The notes: a model not told the origin generated them from the sequence alone. A stretch of 9,847 nt of DNA from an uncultured Lentisphaeria bacterium (GCA_905211485.1 CAJMAW010000113.1:1-9847), one strand, 5' to 3'; positions 1 to 6,236 are shown, counted from the stretch's first letter. Translations and numbers: made by a program.

Positions 1-58
1 ATCCCGAGACTGATCCCGAGGCTGATCCCGAGACTGATCCCGAGGCTGATCCCGAGAC
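1..58. repeat. 12-bp tandem repeat (about five copies, alternating variants)
   Basis: The unit ATCCCGAGACTG alternates with ATCCCGAGGCTG (one A/G change), so the true period may be 24 bp. About 4.8 units are seen and the array starts at the window edge, so its full length is unknown. The 12-bp length keeps reading frame. In plus frame 3 it reads as repeated Pro-Glu-Thr-Asp-Pro-Glu-Ala-Asp; plus frame 2 has a stop in every unit. Such arrays commonly arise by slippage inside a protein tail. Confidence 0.9.
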
Positions 59-116
59 CATGGAACTTCCCCGGAATCGGGGAAGCGTTTTCCTCATCTC
101 TCCTCATTCTGAATAA
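3..116 (+). CDS. possible 3' end of an upstream gene with an acidic (PETDPEAD) tail, partial
   Basis: Plus frame 3 is open from the window edge to TAA at 114-116. It encodes an acidic Pro/Asp/Glu repeat followed by the short tail MELPRNRGSVFLISPHSE. Expansions of Asp-Pro-Glu-Ala/Thr are typical of disordered protein tails, which favours this frame over plus frame 1 (stop at 121-123), which would give an Ile-Pro-Arg-Leu repeat. Since ftsW follows on the same strand, the owner could be another mur/division gene, but nothing in the visible part identifies it. Against it, a terminator-like hairpin lies at 66-85, inside this frame. The gene is therefore tentative and its product unknown. Confidence 0.35.
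   Translation, partial: PETDPEADPETDPEADPETMELPRNRGSVFLISPHSE
66..91 (+). terminator. hairpin plus short T run, candidate intrinsic terminator
   Basis: Perfect 8-bp arms CTTCCCCG and CGGGGAAG enclose the tetraloop GAAT (66-85), followed two bases later by TTTT (88-91) and a pyrimidine-rich stretch. It has the form of a rho-independent terminator for plus-strand transcription entering from the left. The T run is short, and the hairpin overlaps the possible coding tail ending at 116, so one of the two calls may be wrong. Confidence 0.5.
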
Positions 117-404
117 ATTCTGAATAAAGTGAAAAAAATGCGGGAAACGGATTCGGCGTCTCCGGATGAATTGCGAGAAAATCTCCGCCACTGCCGCCGC
201 TCCGGGACTTTGTTTGGACGAGGTCACATCAAGTTTTCTTCCGGAAGCCCCGGACCTTTCCCTCTCCCTCTCCTCTTCCCCCTCTCTGTCCGCTCTCCGA
301 AGCCCCATGGGAAAAAACTTCTTTTTTTTCCGTTCCGAAGCTGTACTAAATCATTATTCGCGCTAAGTTATCCCGATACGGAAAAAGAACCCGGAACGGA
401 ACAC
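117..404. other. leader region upstream of ftsW, no gene seen
   Basis: This stretch is open in frame with ftsW from an ATG at 129, but the 92 extra residues are Pro/Ser/Phe-rich and resemble no FtsW N-terminus, so I treat it as non-coding leader. It contains the direct repeat ATTCTGAATAAA (106-128 region) and an uninterrupted 33-nt pyrimidine tract at 255-287. AT-rich sequence around 340-372 could hold a promoter, but no convincing -35/-10 pair was found. Confidence 0.5.
255..287. repeat. 33-nt pure pyrimidine (C/T) tract
   Basis: Every base from 255 to 287 is C or T, built from CCCTCT-like units, in the leader of ftsW. The tract is followed by a further mostly pyrimidine stretch to about 297. 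It is seen directly; no function is assigned. Confidence 0.85.
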
Positions 405-1619
405 ATGAGACCCCTCAGGAACAGACAAATCATCGAAGACGTCACCGAACAGAATCATTACAGTTCGGCTCTTCCCGAAGCGGCGGTGTTTCTGCTGATC
501 ACGCTGGTGATTCTGCTGTTCGGCCTGGCGGTGCTGTATTCGACATCCTTCGGAATTGCGGGGATGTCCTATTTCAAGAAACAGCTGCTCTGGACAGCTG
601 TCGGGCTGGGAGGGTTCACGACGGCACTGCTGATCGGATACAAAAAGCTCTCGGACTGGAGTCCCTGGATGATGATCGGCATCTTCCTGGCACTTGCGGC
701 GGCACTCTGTTTTGAACCGGTCAACGGGGCGAGGAGATGGATCCGGATCGGAGCCTACAGCGTGCAGCCCTCCGAATACGCGAAACTCGTACTGGTGTTT
801 TTTCTGGCGAAATTTCTTTCGGATCGGACGCGTCTGATTGAATCGCATCCGTTCCGGGTGTTCTGGCAGTCTGGGCTCTGCTGCGGGATCATCATTCTGA
901 TGGTGATGGCGGGGCATGACCTGGGGACGTCCGTGCTGCTGGGGCTGGTGTTTCTTGCCATGCTTTTTGTGGCGGGAGTACGTCTGCTGTACATTCTGCC
1001 GTGGGTGGCGATCTGTCCGCCGGCGCTGTTTTTTCTGGTCAGGGAATTTTCCCCGGTACGTTATTCGCGGATCACCACCTTCCTGAATCCGGAGCTGACG
1101 CAGTCCGGAGAAGGGTATCAGCTCTGGCTCTCCTTTCTGGCGCTCGGATCCGGGAGCTGGCTCGGGATCGGATTTACGGAGAGCAGGCTCAAGCAGAAAT
1201 ATCTGCCGGAAGCGCATACGGATTTCATCCTTTCGATTGTGGGCGAAGAGCTCGGATTCATTTGTCTCTGTCTGGTGATTGCGGCTTATCTGGTCTTCAT
1301 TATCACGGCGTACATGATCAGCTGCAAGGCAAGGACACGCCAGGGGATGCTGCTGGTTTTCGGGATTCTGGCGTTCATCGGATTTCAGGCGCTGATCAAT
1401 ATCGGAGTGATCTCGGGGGCTTTCCCGACCAAAGGAATGCCGGCGCCCTTCATCAGTTACGGGGGGAGCAATCTTGTCAGCTGTCTCACTGCGGCGGGTG
1501 TCGTCTTCAGCGTGGCTCTGGACAATGCCTTCCCGGACTACCAGGATCTCTTCTATGCGCGTATGAAGGAAAGACTTCACCATCTCAGGACCATGATCTA
1601 CAGTGGGAAAACACCCTGA
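405..1619 (+). CDS. ftsW: FtsW, divisome SEDS peptidoglycan glycosyltransferase
   Basis: An integral membrane enzyme of the SEDS family that polymerises lipid II into glycan strands at the division septum, working with a class B penicillin-binding protein. The 404 residues are mostly hydrophobic helices after a short cytoplasmic N-terminus. Visible signatures are NGARRWI (about 107-113) with QPSEYAKL (121-128), GHDLGTS (170-176), GEGYQ with SGSWLGIG (235-256), and LPEAHTDFI (267-275), whose Asp273 matches the Asp known to be essential in E. coli FtsW. PTKGMPAPFISYGGS (341-355) fits FtsW better than RodA, which usually has a PxTGxPLPF form here. The ATG at 405 was chosen because it gives a family-typical length; the frame stays open back to 129, but those 92 residues do not look like protein. 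The upstream Shine-Dalgarno is weak (GGAACGGA). murG follows after 156 bp, probably in the same transcript. Confidence 0.95.
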   Translation: MRPLRNRQIIEDVTEQNHYSSALPEAAVFLLITLVILLFGLAVLYSTSFGIAGMSYFKKQLLWTAVGLGGFTTALLIGYKKLSDWSPWMMIGIFLALAAALCFEPVNGARRWIRIGAYSVQPSEYAKLVLVFFLAKFLSDRTRLIESHPFRVFWQSGLCCGIIILMVMAGHDLGTSVLLGLVFLAMLFVAGVRLLYILPWVAICPPALFFLVREFSPVRYSRITTFLNPELTQSGEGYQLWLSFLALGSGSWLGIGFTESRLKQKYLPEAHTDFILSIVGEELGFICLCLVIAAYLVFIITAYMISCKARTRQGMLLVFGILAFIGFQALINIGVISGAFPTKGMPAPFISYGGSNLVSCLTAAGVVFSVALDNAFPDYQDLFYARMKERLHHLRTMIYSGKTP

Positions 1620-1775
1620 AGACAGAAAAGAAGAATGGGGAAAAGAAAGGGAGAGCCTGGACTCATCCCTGGCATATTGTTTCTTTTTTCCTCCGTTTCT
1701 CCTGCTTTCAGCGTCACACGCATTCGGAAAGGCAACGCAATTCTCATAAAAAAACAGCATGAAAGCATCAGGATC

Positions 1776-2900
1776 ATGAAAAAACTCGAACGGCTCGCCA
1801 TCAGCTGCGGCGGCACTGGGGGACATTTCTTCCCGGGACTGAGCATCGCACGCGAATTCAACCGGAACGGAGGAAAGTCGCTCCTTCTCATCGGCGGGAA
1901 ACATGCCGATGCCCATGCGGAACACGCCGCAAAATACGGCATTGATTTTCTGAAGATTCCTGCGCTTCCGCTTCCGAATCACCCGCTGAAACTTTTGCCA
2001 TTTTGCCTGACCACGTGGAAATCGGCTCTTCTCTGCCGGAAACATTTTCTGGAATTTCATCCGCAGGCGCTGCTGGCGATGGGTAGTTTCGCCTCCCTGC
2101 CCCCGGCCGCGGCAAGATTCCTTCCGGGAGTGCATGTGCCGCTCTTCCTGCATGAAGGGAATGCGCTCATCGGAAAATCCAACCGAGTTCTGAGCCGCTG
2201 TGCGGAAAAAATGGCTCTCTCGTTCCCCGCGGAAAATCTGGAGAAAGCCCATTGCCAGACTGTGGTGACAGGACTGCCGCTGCGAAGAGAAATCGTTGAA
2301 AATCCTCCCAGCAAAACCGAAGCCGTTGCAGAAATCAACAGAAAATACGGCAGCGCCTTTCTTCCGGATCTGCCCGTGGCGCTCGTCTTCGGAGGATCCC
2401 TCGGGGCGGCTTCCATCAACGGCAATTTCATCCCGGACGAAAACATCCCCGGAATCGAGCGTCTTCAGATCATTCATCTTTCCGGACCCGGAAAACTGGA
2501 GGAAGTCAGGAAAAACTACCATCATTCACCCTGCAGGGAGGTGCTCACTCTGGAAAGCAGTCCCGATATGCAGATTCTTTATGCGGCGGCGGATCTGGTT
2601 GTCAGCCGGGCGGGAGGAAGCACGGTCTCGGAACTGGCCTGTTTCGGGAAATATGCCATTCTCATCCCCTTCCCGTTCGCCGCGGAACACCACCAGAACA
2701 ACAATGCGCGCTATCTGGCGGACGCCGGAGGAGCAGAGATCATCGACGACTCGGAATCTTCGCCGCAGTGCTTCACTGAAATCCTCACCCGCTTCCTCGC
2801 TCATCCGGACGAATTCGCGGAAAAAGGCCGGAATGCACGCAAAGCCGCATTCTCGGACGCAGCAATGAACGTCCTCCGCATGATCGATGATTCGCTCTGA
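1776..2900 (+). CDS. murG: MurG, UDP-GlcNAc:lipid I N-acetylglucosaminyltransferase
   Basis: A membrane-associated cytoplasmic GT28 glycosyltransferase that adds GlcNAc from UDP-GlcNAc to lipid I, making lipid II, the substrate of FtsW encoded just upstream. The N-domain carries GGTGGHFFP (12-20, glycine-rich loop with His17), GSFASLPP (103-110) and HEGNALIG (126-133, usually HEQNA). The C-domain carries GGSLGA (206-211), SRAGGSTVSE (277-286, with the Glu that contacts the nucleotide sugar in known structures) and IPFPFAAEHHQNNNA (297-311). At 374 residues it is slightly longer than usual. The frame is open back to an ATG at 1635, but that would add 47 residues absent from the family, so 1776 is preferred. 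The AGGA at 1770-1773 is too close to the start to be ideal, so the start is less certain than the identity. Confidence 0.95.
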   Translation: MKKLERLAISCGGTGGHFFPGLSIAREFNRNGGKSLLLIGGKHADAHAEHAAKYGIDFLKIPALPLPNHPLKLLPFCLTTWKSALLCRKHFLEFHPQALLAMGSFASLPPAAARFLPGVHVPLFLHEGNALIGKSNRVLSRCAEKMALSFPAENLEKAHCQTVVTGLPLRREIVENPPSKTEAVAEINRKYGSAFLPDLPVALVFGGSLGAASINGNFIPDENIPGIERLQIIHLSGPGKLEEVRKNYHHSPCREVLTLESSPDMQILYAAADLVVSRAGGSTVSELACFGKYAILIPFPFAAEHHQNNNARYLADAGGAEIIDDSESSPQCFTEILTRFLAHPDEFAEKGRNARKAAFSDAAMNVLRMIDDSL

Positions 2901-2902
2901 AC

Positions 2903-2921
2903 GGGGGAACACAACTCCCCC
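2903..2921 (+). terminator. hairpin just after murG, candidate terminator without T run
   Basis: GGGGGA (2903-2908) and TCCCCC (2916-2921) can pair around a 7-nt loop, starting two bases after the murG stop. No T tract follows; the downstream sequence is C-rich. It may end the ftsW-murG transcript or protect its 3' end. A separate promoter lies 76 bp further on, consistent with a transcript boundary here. Confidence 0.4.
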
Positions 2922-2996
2922 CTCCGGTCAGCGCCCCTTCCGCTTCCCGTCCCGGATTCACACTCTCTACAAGGGGAAAGCATCCTCACGCACGGT

Positions 2997-3025
2997 TTGC
3001 AGAAAACGATTCCGGAGTGTATATT
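2997..3025 (+). promoter_or_regulatory. sigma70-type promoter of purB
   Basis: TTGCAG (2997-3002), a 17-bp spacer and TATATT (3020-3025). Five of six -10 bases match the consensus and the spacing is optimal. Transcription would start near 3032, leaving a leader of about 125 nt before purB. Confidence 0.7.
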
Positions 3026-3032
3026 AAAATTC

Positions 3033-3046
3033 CCGCATCAATGCGG
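3033..3046 (+). promoter_or_regulatory. hairpin at the 5' end of the purB leader
   Basis: CCGCA and TGCGG pair around the tetraloop TCAA, placed at the predicted transcription start. It could protect the mRNA 5' end or be an operator half overlapping the start site. A second small hairpin (TCTGA-CAT-TCAGA, 3114-3126) sits just before the ribosome binding site AGGAAAGGA (3138-3146). I do not recognise a purine riboswitch in this leader. Confidence 0.4.
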
Positions 3047-3156
3047 AATAACTCGAAACGGGAAAAGACATCAGCCCGGATACACAAAAAACACAGACAG
3101 CAAATTCGGATTTTCTGACATTCAGACAGTTCATCTCAGGAAAGGAACAACGCGAC

Positions 3157-4596
3157 ATGGATTCCCACGACTCATACCAGAATCCCCTGACCGGCCGTTA
3201 CGCCAGCCGTGAAATGAGTTTCAACTGGTCCCCGCAGAGGAAACATTCCACCTGGCGCCGTCTCTGGCTCGCTCTTGCCGAATCCGAAAAGGAGCTCGGA
3301 CTGCCCATCACAGATGAACAGATCGCGCAGATGCGCGCCCATCTGGACGATATCGACTTTGAAGCCGCGGCGAAAAAGGAAGCCGAACTCCGTCACGACG
3401 TCATGAGCCACATTCACGTGTTCGGCGCGCAATGCCCCGCCGCCAAACCGATCATCCACCTCGGCGCGACCAGCTGCTTCGTCACAGACAACACCGAACT
3501 CATCCAGATGCGTGACGGTCTCCGCATCCTGCTTTCCAAACTTCTGAAACTCATCAGCATTCTTGCCGGAATCGCGGACCGGTACAAGGCAATGCCCACA
3601 CTCGGATTCACGCACTTCCAGCCTGCCCAGCTCACGACTGTGGGGAAACGTTTTTCCCTGTATCTTCAGGATTTCATGTTCGACCTCTCCCGGATTGAGG
3701 AGGAAATCGAACGCATCCCCTTCCGCGGAGTGAAAGGCACCACGGGGACGCAGGCAAGTTTTCTGGAACTCTTCAACTCGGATCATGAGAAAGTCCGGAA
3801 ACTGGAAAAACTCGTCGCGGGAAAAATGGGATTCACGAACGTCGTTTCCCTGAGCGGCCAGACGTACAGCAGGAAGGTCGATTACTATGTCCTTTCCGTA
3901 CTTTCCGGACTGGCGCAGTCCGCTGCGAAAATGGCCGGCGACATCCGTCTTCTGGCAAATCTCCGCGAAATCGAGGAACCCTTTGAAAAATCCCAGGTCG
4001 GTTCCAGCGCCATGGCGTACAAACGCAATCCGATGCGTTCGGAAAGGATCTGTTCCCTCGCCCGCTATCTGATGAGTCTTCCTGTGAACTGCGCCCAGAC
4101 TCATTCCGTGCAGTGGTTTGAACGCACGCTTGACGACTCCGCAAACCGGAGAATCGTCCTTCCGGAGGCCTTCCTCTGCGCCGACGTCATTCTTTCCCTC
4201 GCCGCCAACATCACCAACGGCATTCAGGTCTGGCCGAAAGTCATTGCCGCGCGCGTGGCGGCGGAACTCCCCTTCATGGCCACCGAAAACATCATCATGG
4301 AAGCCGTCAAGGCCGGAGGCGACAGACAGGAACTCCACGAACACATCCGCAGACATTCCATGGAAGCCGCACGCATGATCAAAGAAGAAGGGAAAAAGAA
4401 CGATCTGCTCGAACGTCTTGCAGCGGATCCGATTTTCGCAGCCGTCGCGCCCTCCTTCCACGAAATTCTTAAGCCGGAAGCCTTCACAGGAAGGGCGGCA
4501 CGTCAGGTGGAAGAGTATCTGGAGGAGAAAGTCCGCCCGGAACTGAAGCGTCTGGCCGCCTTCACGGCCTCCGAAACAGAGGAAATCAAGGTCTGA
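3157..4596 (+). CDS. purB: PurB, adenylosuccinate lyase (animal/clostridial-type subfamily)
   Basis: A cytoplasmic homotetrameric lyase that releases fumarate at two steps of purine synthesis: SAICAR to AICAR and adenylosuccinate to AMP. The 479 residues match the fumarase/aspartase superfamily: RHDVMSHIH (79-87), HLGATS (101-106), TLGFTHFQPAQ (148-158, with the catalytic His153 candidate), RGVKGTTGTQASF (190-202), the family signature GSSAMAYKRNPMRSER (282-297, with the flexible-loop Ser) and QWFERTLDDSANRR (319-332). The opening NPLTGRYASREM and the motifs throughout are very like the roughly 480-residue vertebrate enzyme as I remember it, and unlike the E. coli type. The ATG at 3157 follows the strong ribosome site AGGAAAGGA (3138-3146) at 10 nt. 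The gene has its own promoter, is flanked by 256 and 594 bp of non-coding DNA, and appears to be transcribed alone. Confidence 0.97.
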   Translation: MDSHDSYQNPLTGRYASREMSFNWSPQRKHSTWRRLWLALAESEKELGLPITDEQIAQMRAHLDDIDFEAAAKKEAELRHDVMSHIHVFGAQCPAAKPIIHLGATSCFVTDNTELIQMRDGLRILLSKLLKLISILAGIADRYKAMPTLGFTHFQPAQLTTVGKRFSLYLQDFMFDLSRIEEEIERIPFRGVKGTTGTQASFLELFNSDHEKVRKLEKLVAGKMGFTNVVSLSGQTYSRKVDYYVLSVLSGLAQSAAKMAGDIRLLANLREIEEPFEKSQVGSSAMAYKRNPMRSERICSLARYLMSLPVNCAQTHSVQWFERTLDDSANRRIVLPEAFLCADVILSLAANITNGIQVWPKVIAARVAAELPFMATENIIMEAVKAGGDRQELHEHIRRHSMEAARMIKEEGKKNDLLERLAADPIFAAVAPSFHEILKPEAFTGRAARQVEEYLEEKVRPELKRLAAFTASETEEIKV

Positions 4597-4833
4597 CCCT
4601 CTTCCTTTCCTCGGCACGGAAGCACACGCAGCACCTTTTTTTTCATCCGCCGTGCGCGCTCTTCCTTTTCCGTCCCTTCAGGATTCCTCTGCCGCTCCGC
4701 TGTTCTAGGTGCAGGGCGAATGCTCTTCAGCAAGAAGGGGGAAGGAAAAACAACAAAAACGGTCAAAGCGCCTGGAGGGAAAACGGAAGAAGCCTGAATC
4801 AGGGCCGGATGCCGCGCTGAAAGCGCATTCTCA
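4597..4833. other. non-coding stretch after purB
   Basis: No credible gene is seen here; a short basic reading frame from a GTG at 4709 looks random and runs across the palindrome at 4834. A run of eight T at 4636-4643 could help end the purB transcript, but no good hairpin precedes it: the only pairing is a 6-bp stem, GCACGG/CCGTGC, which encloses the T run itself. A small hairpin (GCGCT-GAA-AGCGC) lies at 4814-4826. Confidence 0.55.
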
Positions 4834-4861
4834 CGGACAGGGAAAATATTTTCCCTGTCCG
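4834..4861. repeat. 28-bp perfect palindrome
   Basis: CGGACAGGGAAAAT is followed directly by its exact reverse complement, giving 28 bp with no mismatch or spacer. As RNA it forms a 12-bp stem with an AUAU loop, but no T run follows on either strand, so it is not a standard intrinsic terminator. It lies 238 bp after purB and 158 bp before the -35 of the next gene. It may be a protein-binding site, a transcript end stabiliser or a T-less terminator. Confidence 0.9.
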
Positions 4862-4988
4862 GCACTCTCTCCCAGCCGTCTCAGGCAGGCTCAGACAGTC
4901 TCAGGGCAAAGTCCGGGAAAAACTCTCCGGGAACAGTCCGAATGTCCGGAAGACGCCGTGCTGGATTGACATTTCGTCAAAGCTTTCA

Positions 4989-5014
4989 TTTTCCGGGCAA
5001 CTTTCCCCGGAAAA
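4989..5014. promoter_or_regulatory. inverted repeat directly upstream of the -35 box
   Basis: TTTTCCGGG (4989-4997) and CCCGGAAAA (5006-5014) are perfect 9-bp arms around an 8-nt centre, ending four bases before the TTGACT -35 element. The position fits a site for an activator or repressor of the gene at 5191. A smaller dyad, TTGAC-N5-GTCAA, lies at 4966-4980. Confidence 0.5.
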
Positions 5015-5018
5015 GGAA

Positions 5019-5047
5019 TTGACTATCCCGCAGTCCGGATATAAATT
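5019..5047 (+). promoter_or_regulatory. sigma70-type promoter of the membrane-protein gene
   Basis: TTGACT (5019-5024), a 17-bp spacer and TAAATT (5042-5047). Overlapping -10 readings, ATAAAT or TATAAA, have 16- or 15-bp spacers. Transcription would start near 5054, leaving a leader of about 137 nt before the ATG at 5191. Confidence 0.65.
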
Positions 5048-5054
5048 ATCCGGA
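5034..5054. promoter_or_regulatory. dyad overlapping the -10 element, candidate operator
   Basis: Perfect 8-bp arms TCCGGATA (5034-5041) and TATCCGGA (5047-5054) flank the 5-nt centre TAAAT, so the -10 hexamer lies at the middle of the dyad. A protein bound here would block RNA polymerase, as expected for a repressor operator. No candidate regulator gene is in the window. Confidence 0.55.
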
Positions 5055-5087
5055 TCCGTCCCGTTACGGGAAAGGAAAAAAGAGAAG

Positions 5088-5171
5088 ATGCGAACCGCCG
5101 CTCCTTTGCGGCATATTCCATTCATTCAATTCGGAAGAAAAAGAAGTAGAAGAAGAAGAAGTAGTAGTTAG
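5088..5171 (+). CDS. possible 27-residue leader peptide (uORF), Arg/Ser-rich
   Basis: An ATG at 5088 preceded by AAAGGA (5071-5076) opens a 27-codon frame ending in TAG at 5169-5171, inside the predicted leader and 19 bases before the ATG of the downstream gene. Its second half is almost only AGA and AGT codons (Arg-Lys-Arg-Ser, four Arg, three Ser). This could be a translated leader that senses ribosome progress, or just the chance reading of a purine-rich trinucleotide repeat. No family is recognised. Confidence 0.25.
   Translation: MRTAAPLRHIPFIQFGRKRSRRRRSSS
5134..5166 (+). repeat. GAA/GTA trinucleotide repeat in the leader
   Basis: Eleven consecutive triplets, seven GAA, three GTA and one AAA, lie just before the ribosome binding site GAAGGA (5178-5183). 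It is an imperfect microsatellite, and purine-rich leader sequence can raise translation. Confidence 0.8.
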
Positions 5172-5190
5172 GACATAGAAGGATTTTCCC

Positions 5191-5997
5191 ATGCTGACTC
5201 TCCTCATCGCGCTCGCGGCCGGACTCGCGGCCGGATTCGGATCGTTTTACGCTTTTCATTTTTCTCCTGTCTGGGCGGGTGTCACAGGGATGTTTGCGCT
5301 GCTGGCCGCACAACTTGTCATCACCCTGATTCTCCGGCGCATCACGCTGCGGATCAACGCGCGGATTCAGGAAATCATGCTCGAAACCCAGAAAAAGCTC
5401 CAACAGAAGCAGGCCCAGTTCATGCGCAAGCCCGCCAGTCAGAAGGTCATGATGGCCCAGCTCGAAAAGGAGCAGACCGAAGGAATCCGCAAGGCATTGG
5501 AAACGTGTGATCTTTTCAACCCCGTGTGCAAATGGAATTTCTTCCTGAAAAAACAGATCACAACCATGCGCATGATGTTCCTGTACCAGCTCAGGAAGTA
5601 TGACGAGGTGGACAAGCTCCTTCCGCAATGCCTCTTCATGGACGGGCAGTCCATTTCCATCAAAATGGCACGGATGTACAAAACCGGCGCGGACGCGGCG
5701 GAAATCGACCGCTTCTTCCGGAAAAAAGCAAAACGTCTCCGCAATGAAAACGCCGTCCTCCCCTACTCCCTCTATGCATGGATCCTGCTCAAACAGGGAC
5801 GGAATGACGACGCATTCAAAGTCATGACCGATGCAAAAGCGAAAACTTCTGACGAAACCGTCCTCCGCAACTGGGAGTTCCTCGCGAACGGAAGATTCAA
5901 GCAATTCTCCAACAGCGGCCTTGCCGAAGCCTGGTACGCTCTCGCGCTCGAAGAACCGAAAATGCCGAAGGTTCAGCAGGTTTACCGCAGATACTGA
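5191..5997 (+). CDS. conserved-looking membrane protein of unknown function, two N-terminal helices and a helical cytoplasmic domain
   Basis: I do not recognise a family. The 268 residues begin with two hydrophobic segments, about 2-22 and 26-48, separated by a short loop (FHFSPVW), then a positively charged patch (RRITLRINAR, 49-58) that should keep the rest in the cytoplasm. Residues 55-105 are Gln/Lys/Glu-rich and probably helical or coiled coil. From about 120 to 260 the chain is helical, with TPR-like spacing of Tyr, Ala and Leu (RKYDEVDKLLPQC, 135-147; SLYAWILLKQGRNDDAFKVM, 193-212), suggesting a protein-interaction scaffold. The gene has the ribosome site GAAGGA seven bases before the ATG, codon use like its neighbours, and its own promoter with inverted repeats. 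It is monocistronic: rng beyond it is convergent. A TPR-containing membrane adaptor is the best guess. Confidence 0.85.
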   Translation: MLTLLIALAAGLAAGFGSFYAFHFSPVWAGVTGMFALLAAQLVITLILRRITLRINARIQEIMLETQKKLQQKQAQFMRKPASQKVMMAQLEKEQTEGIRKALETCDLFNPVCKWNFFLKKQITTMRMMFLYQLRKYDEVDKLLPQCLFMDGQSISIKMARMYKTGADAAEIDRFFRKKAKRLRNENAVLPYSLYAWILLKQGRNDDAFKVMTDAKAKTSDETVLRNWEFLANGRFKQFSNSGLAEAWYALALEEPKMPKVQQVYRRY

Positions 5998-6236
5998 CCT
6001 CTTTCCGCTTCTTTCCGCTATTTCGCTTTGTCCCGCTATTTCCCGCTTTTCTCTTCGCGTCTTCATCCGCCCGCCTCCCTTTCTTCCTTCCCGGACCCGG
6101 GGGCATGGCCTTCCATGTCTTCTTCCCGTGTGCCGCGCTCCTGCTCTGTCTCTTTCTCCCGGAAGGCCCCCTCTCCCGCAGAAGACGGAATGGAAGACAC
6201 AAAAAAAGGCAAAACGGCACACAAAAAAAGACATGC
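5998..6236. other. convergent spacer with a degenerate ~10-bp pyrimidine repeat
   Basis: No gene is seen. Just after the stop at 5997, five units ending in CGCT occur at 6006-6009, 6016-6019, 6024-6027, 6034-6037 and 6044-6047 (steps of 10, 8, 10 and 10), each preceded by a T/C run. Further on, ACACAAAAAAAG occurs twice (6197-6208 and 6219-6230). On the minus strand the second copy supplies the T run of the rng terminator. Confidence 0.6.

Noticed and set aside
129..404. N-terminal extension of FtsW from an ATG at 129
   Set aside because: The 92 residues are compositionally odd, include the translated pyrimidine tract and resemble no FtsW N-terminus; 404 residues is the normal length.
1635..1775. 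N-terminal extension of MurG from an ATG at 1635, with a signal-peptide-like stretch
   Set aside because: MurG is a cytoplasmic-face enzyme and its glycine-rich loop normally lies within the first 20 or so residues, as it does from the 1776 start.
363..2525. A 720-codon open frame on the minus strand across ftsW and murG
   Set aside because: Both plus-strand genes have clear family motifs. The antisense frame is open because of the codon bias of the real genes, and its product is low-complexity and resembles nothing.
3172..4617. A 481-codon minus-strand frame covering almost all of purB
   Set aside because: PurB is unambiguous on the plus strand; the antisense product has no recognisable motif and no ribosome site or promoter was seen for it.
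4897..4910. A 14-mer, AGTCTCAGGGCAAA, shared with 9267-9280
   Set aside because: One shared 14-mer in 10 kb is near chance level, and the second copy lies within the coding region ending at 9203.
4709..4969. An 86-codon plus-strand frame in the purB downstream spacer
   Set aside because: It begins at GTG with no ribosome site, is a random-looking basic sequence and runs through the 28-bp palindrome.
4966..4994. A perfect -35 hexamer TTGACA
   Set aside because: No -10-like hexamer lies 16-18 bp downstream (TTTTCC at 17). The promoter at 5019-5047 is much better.
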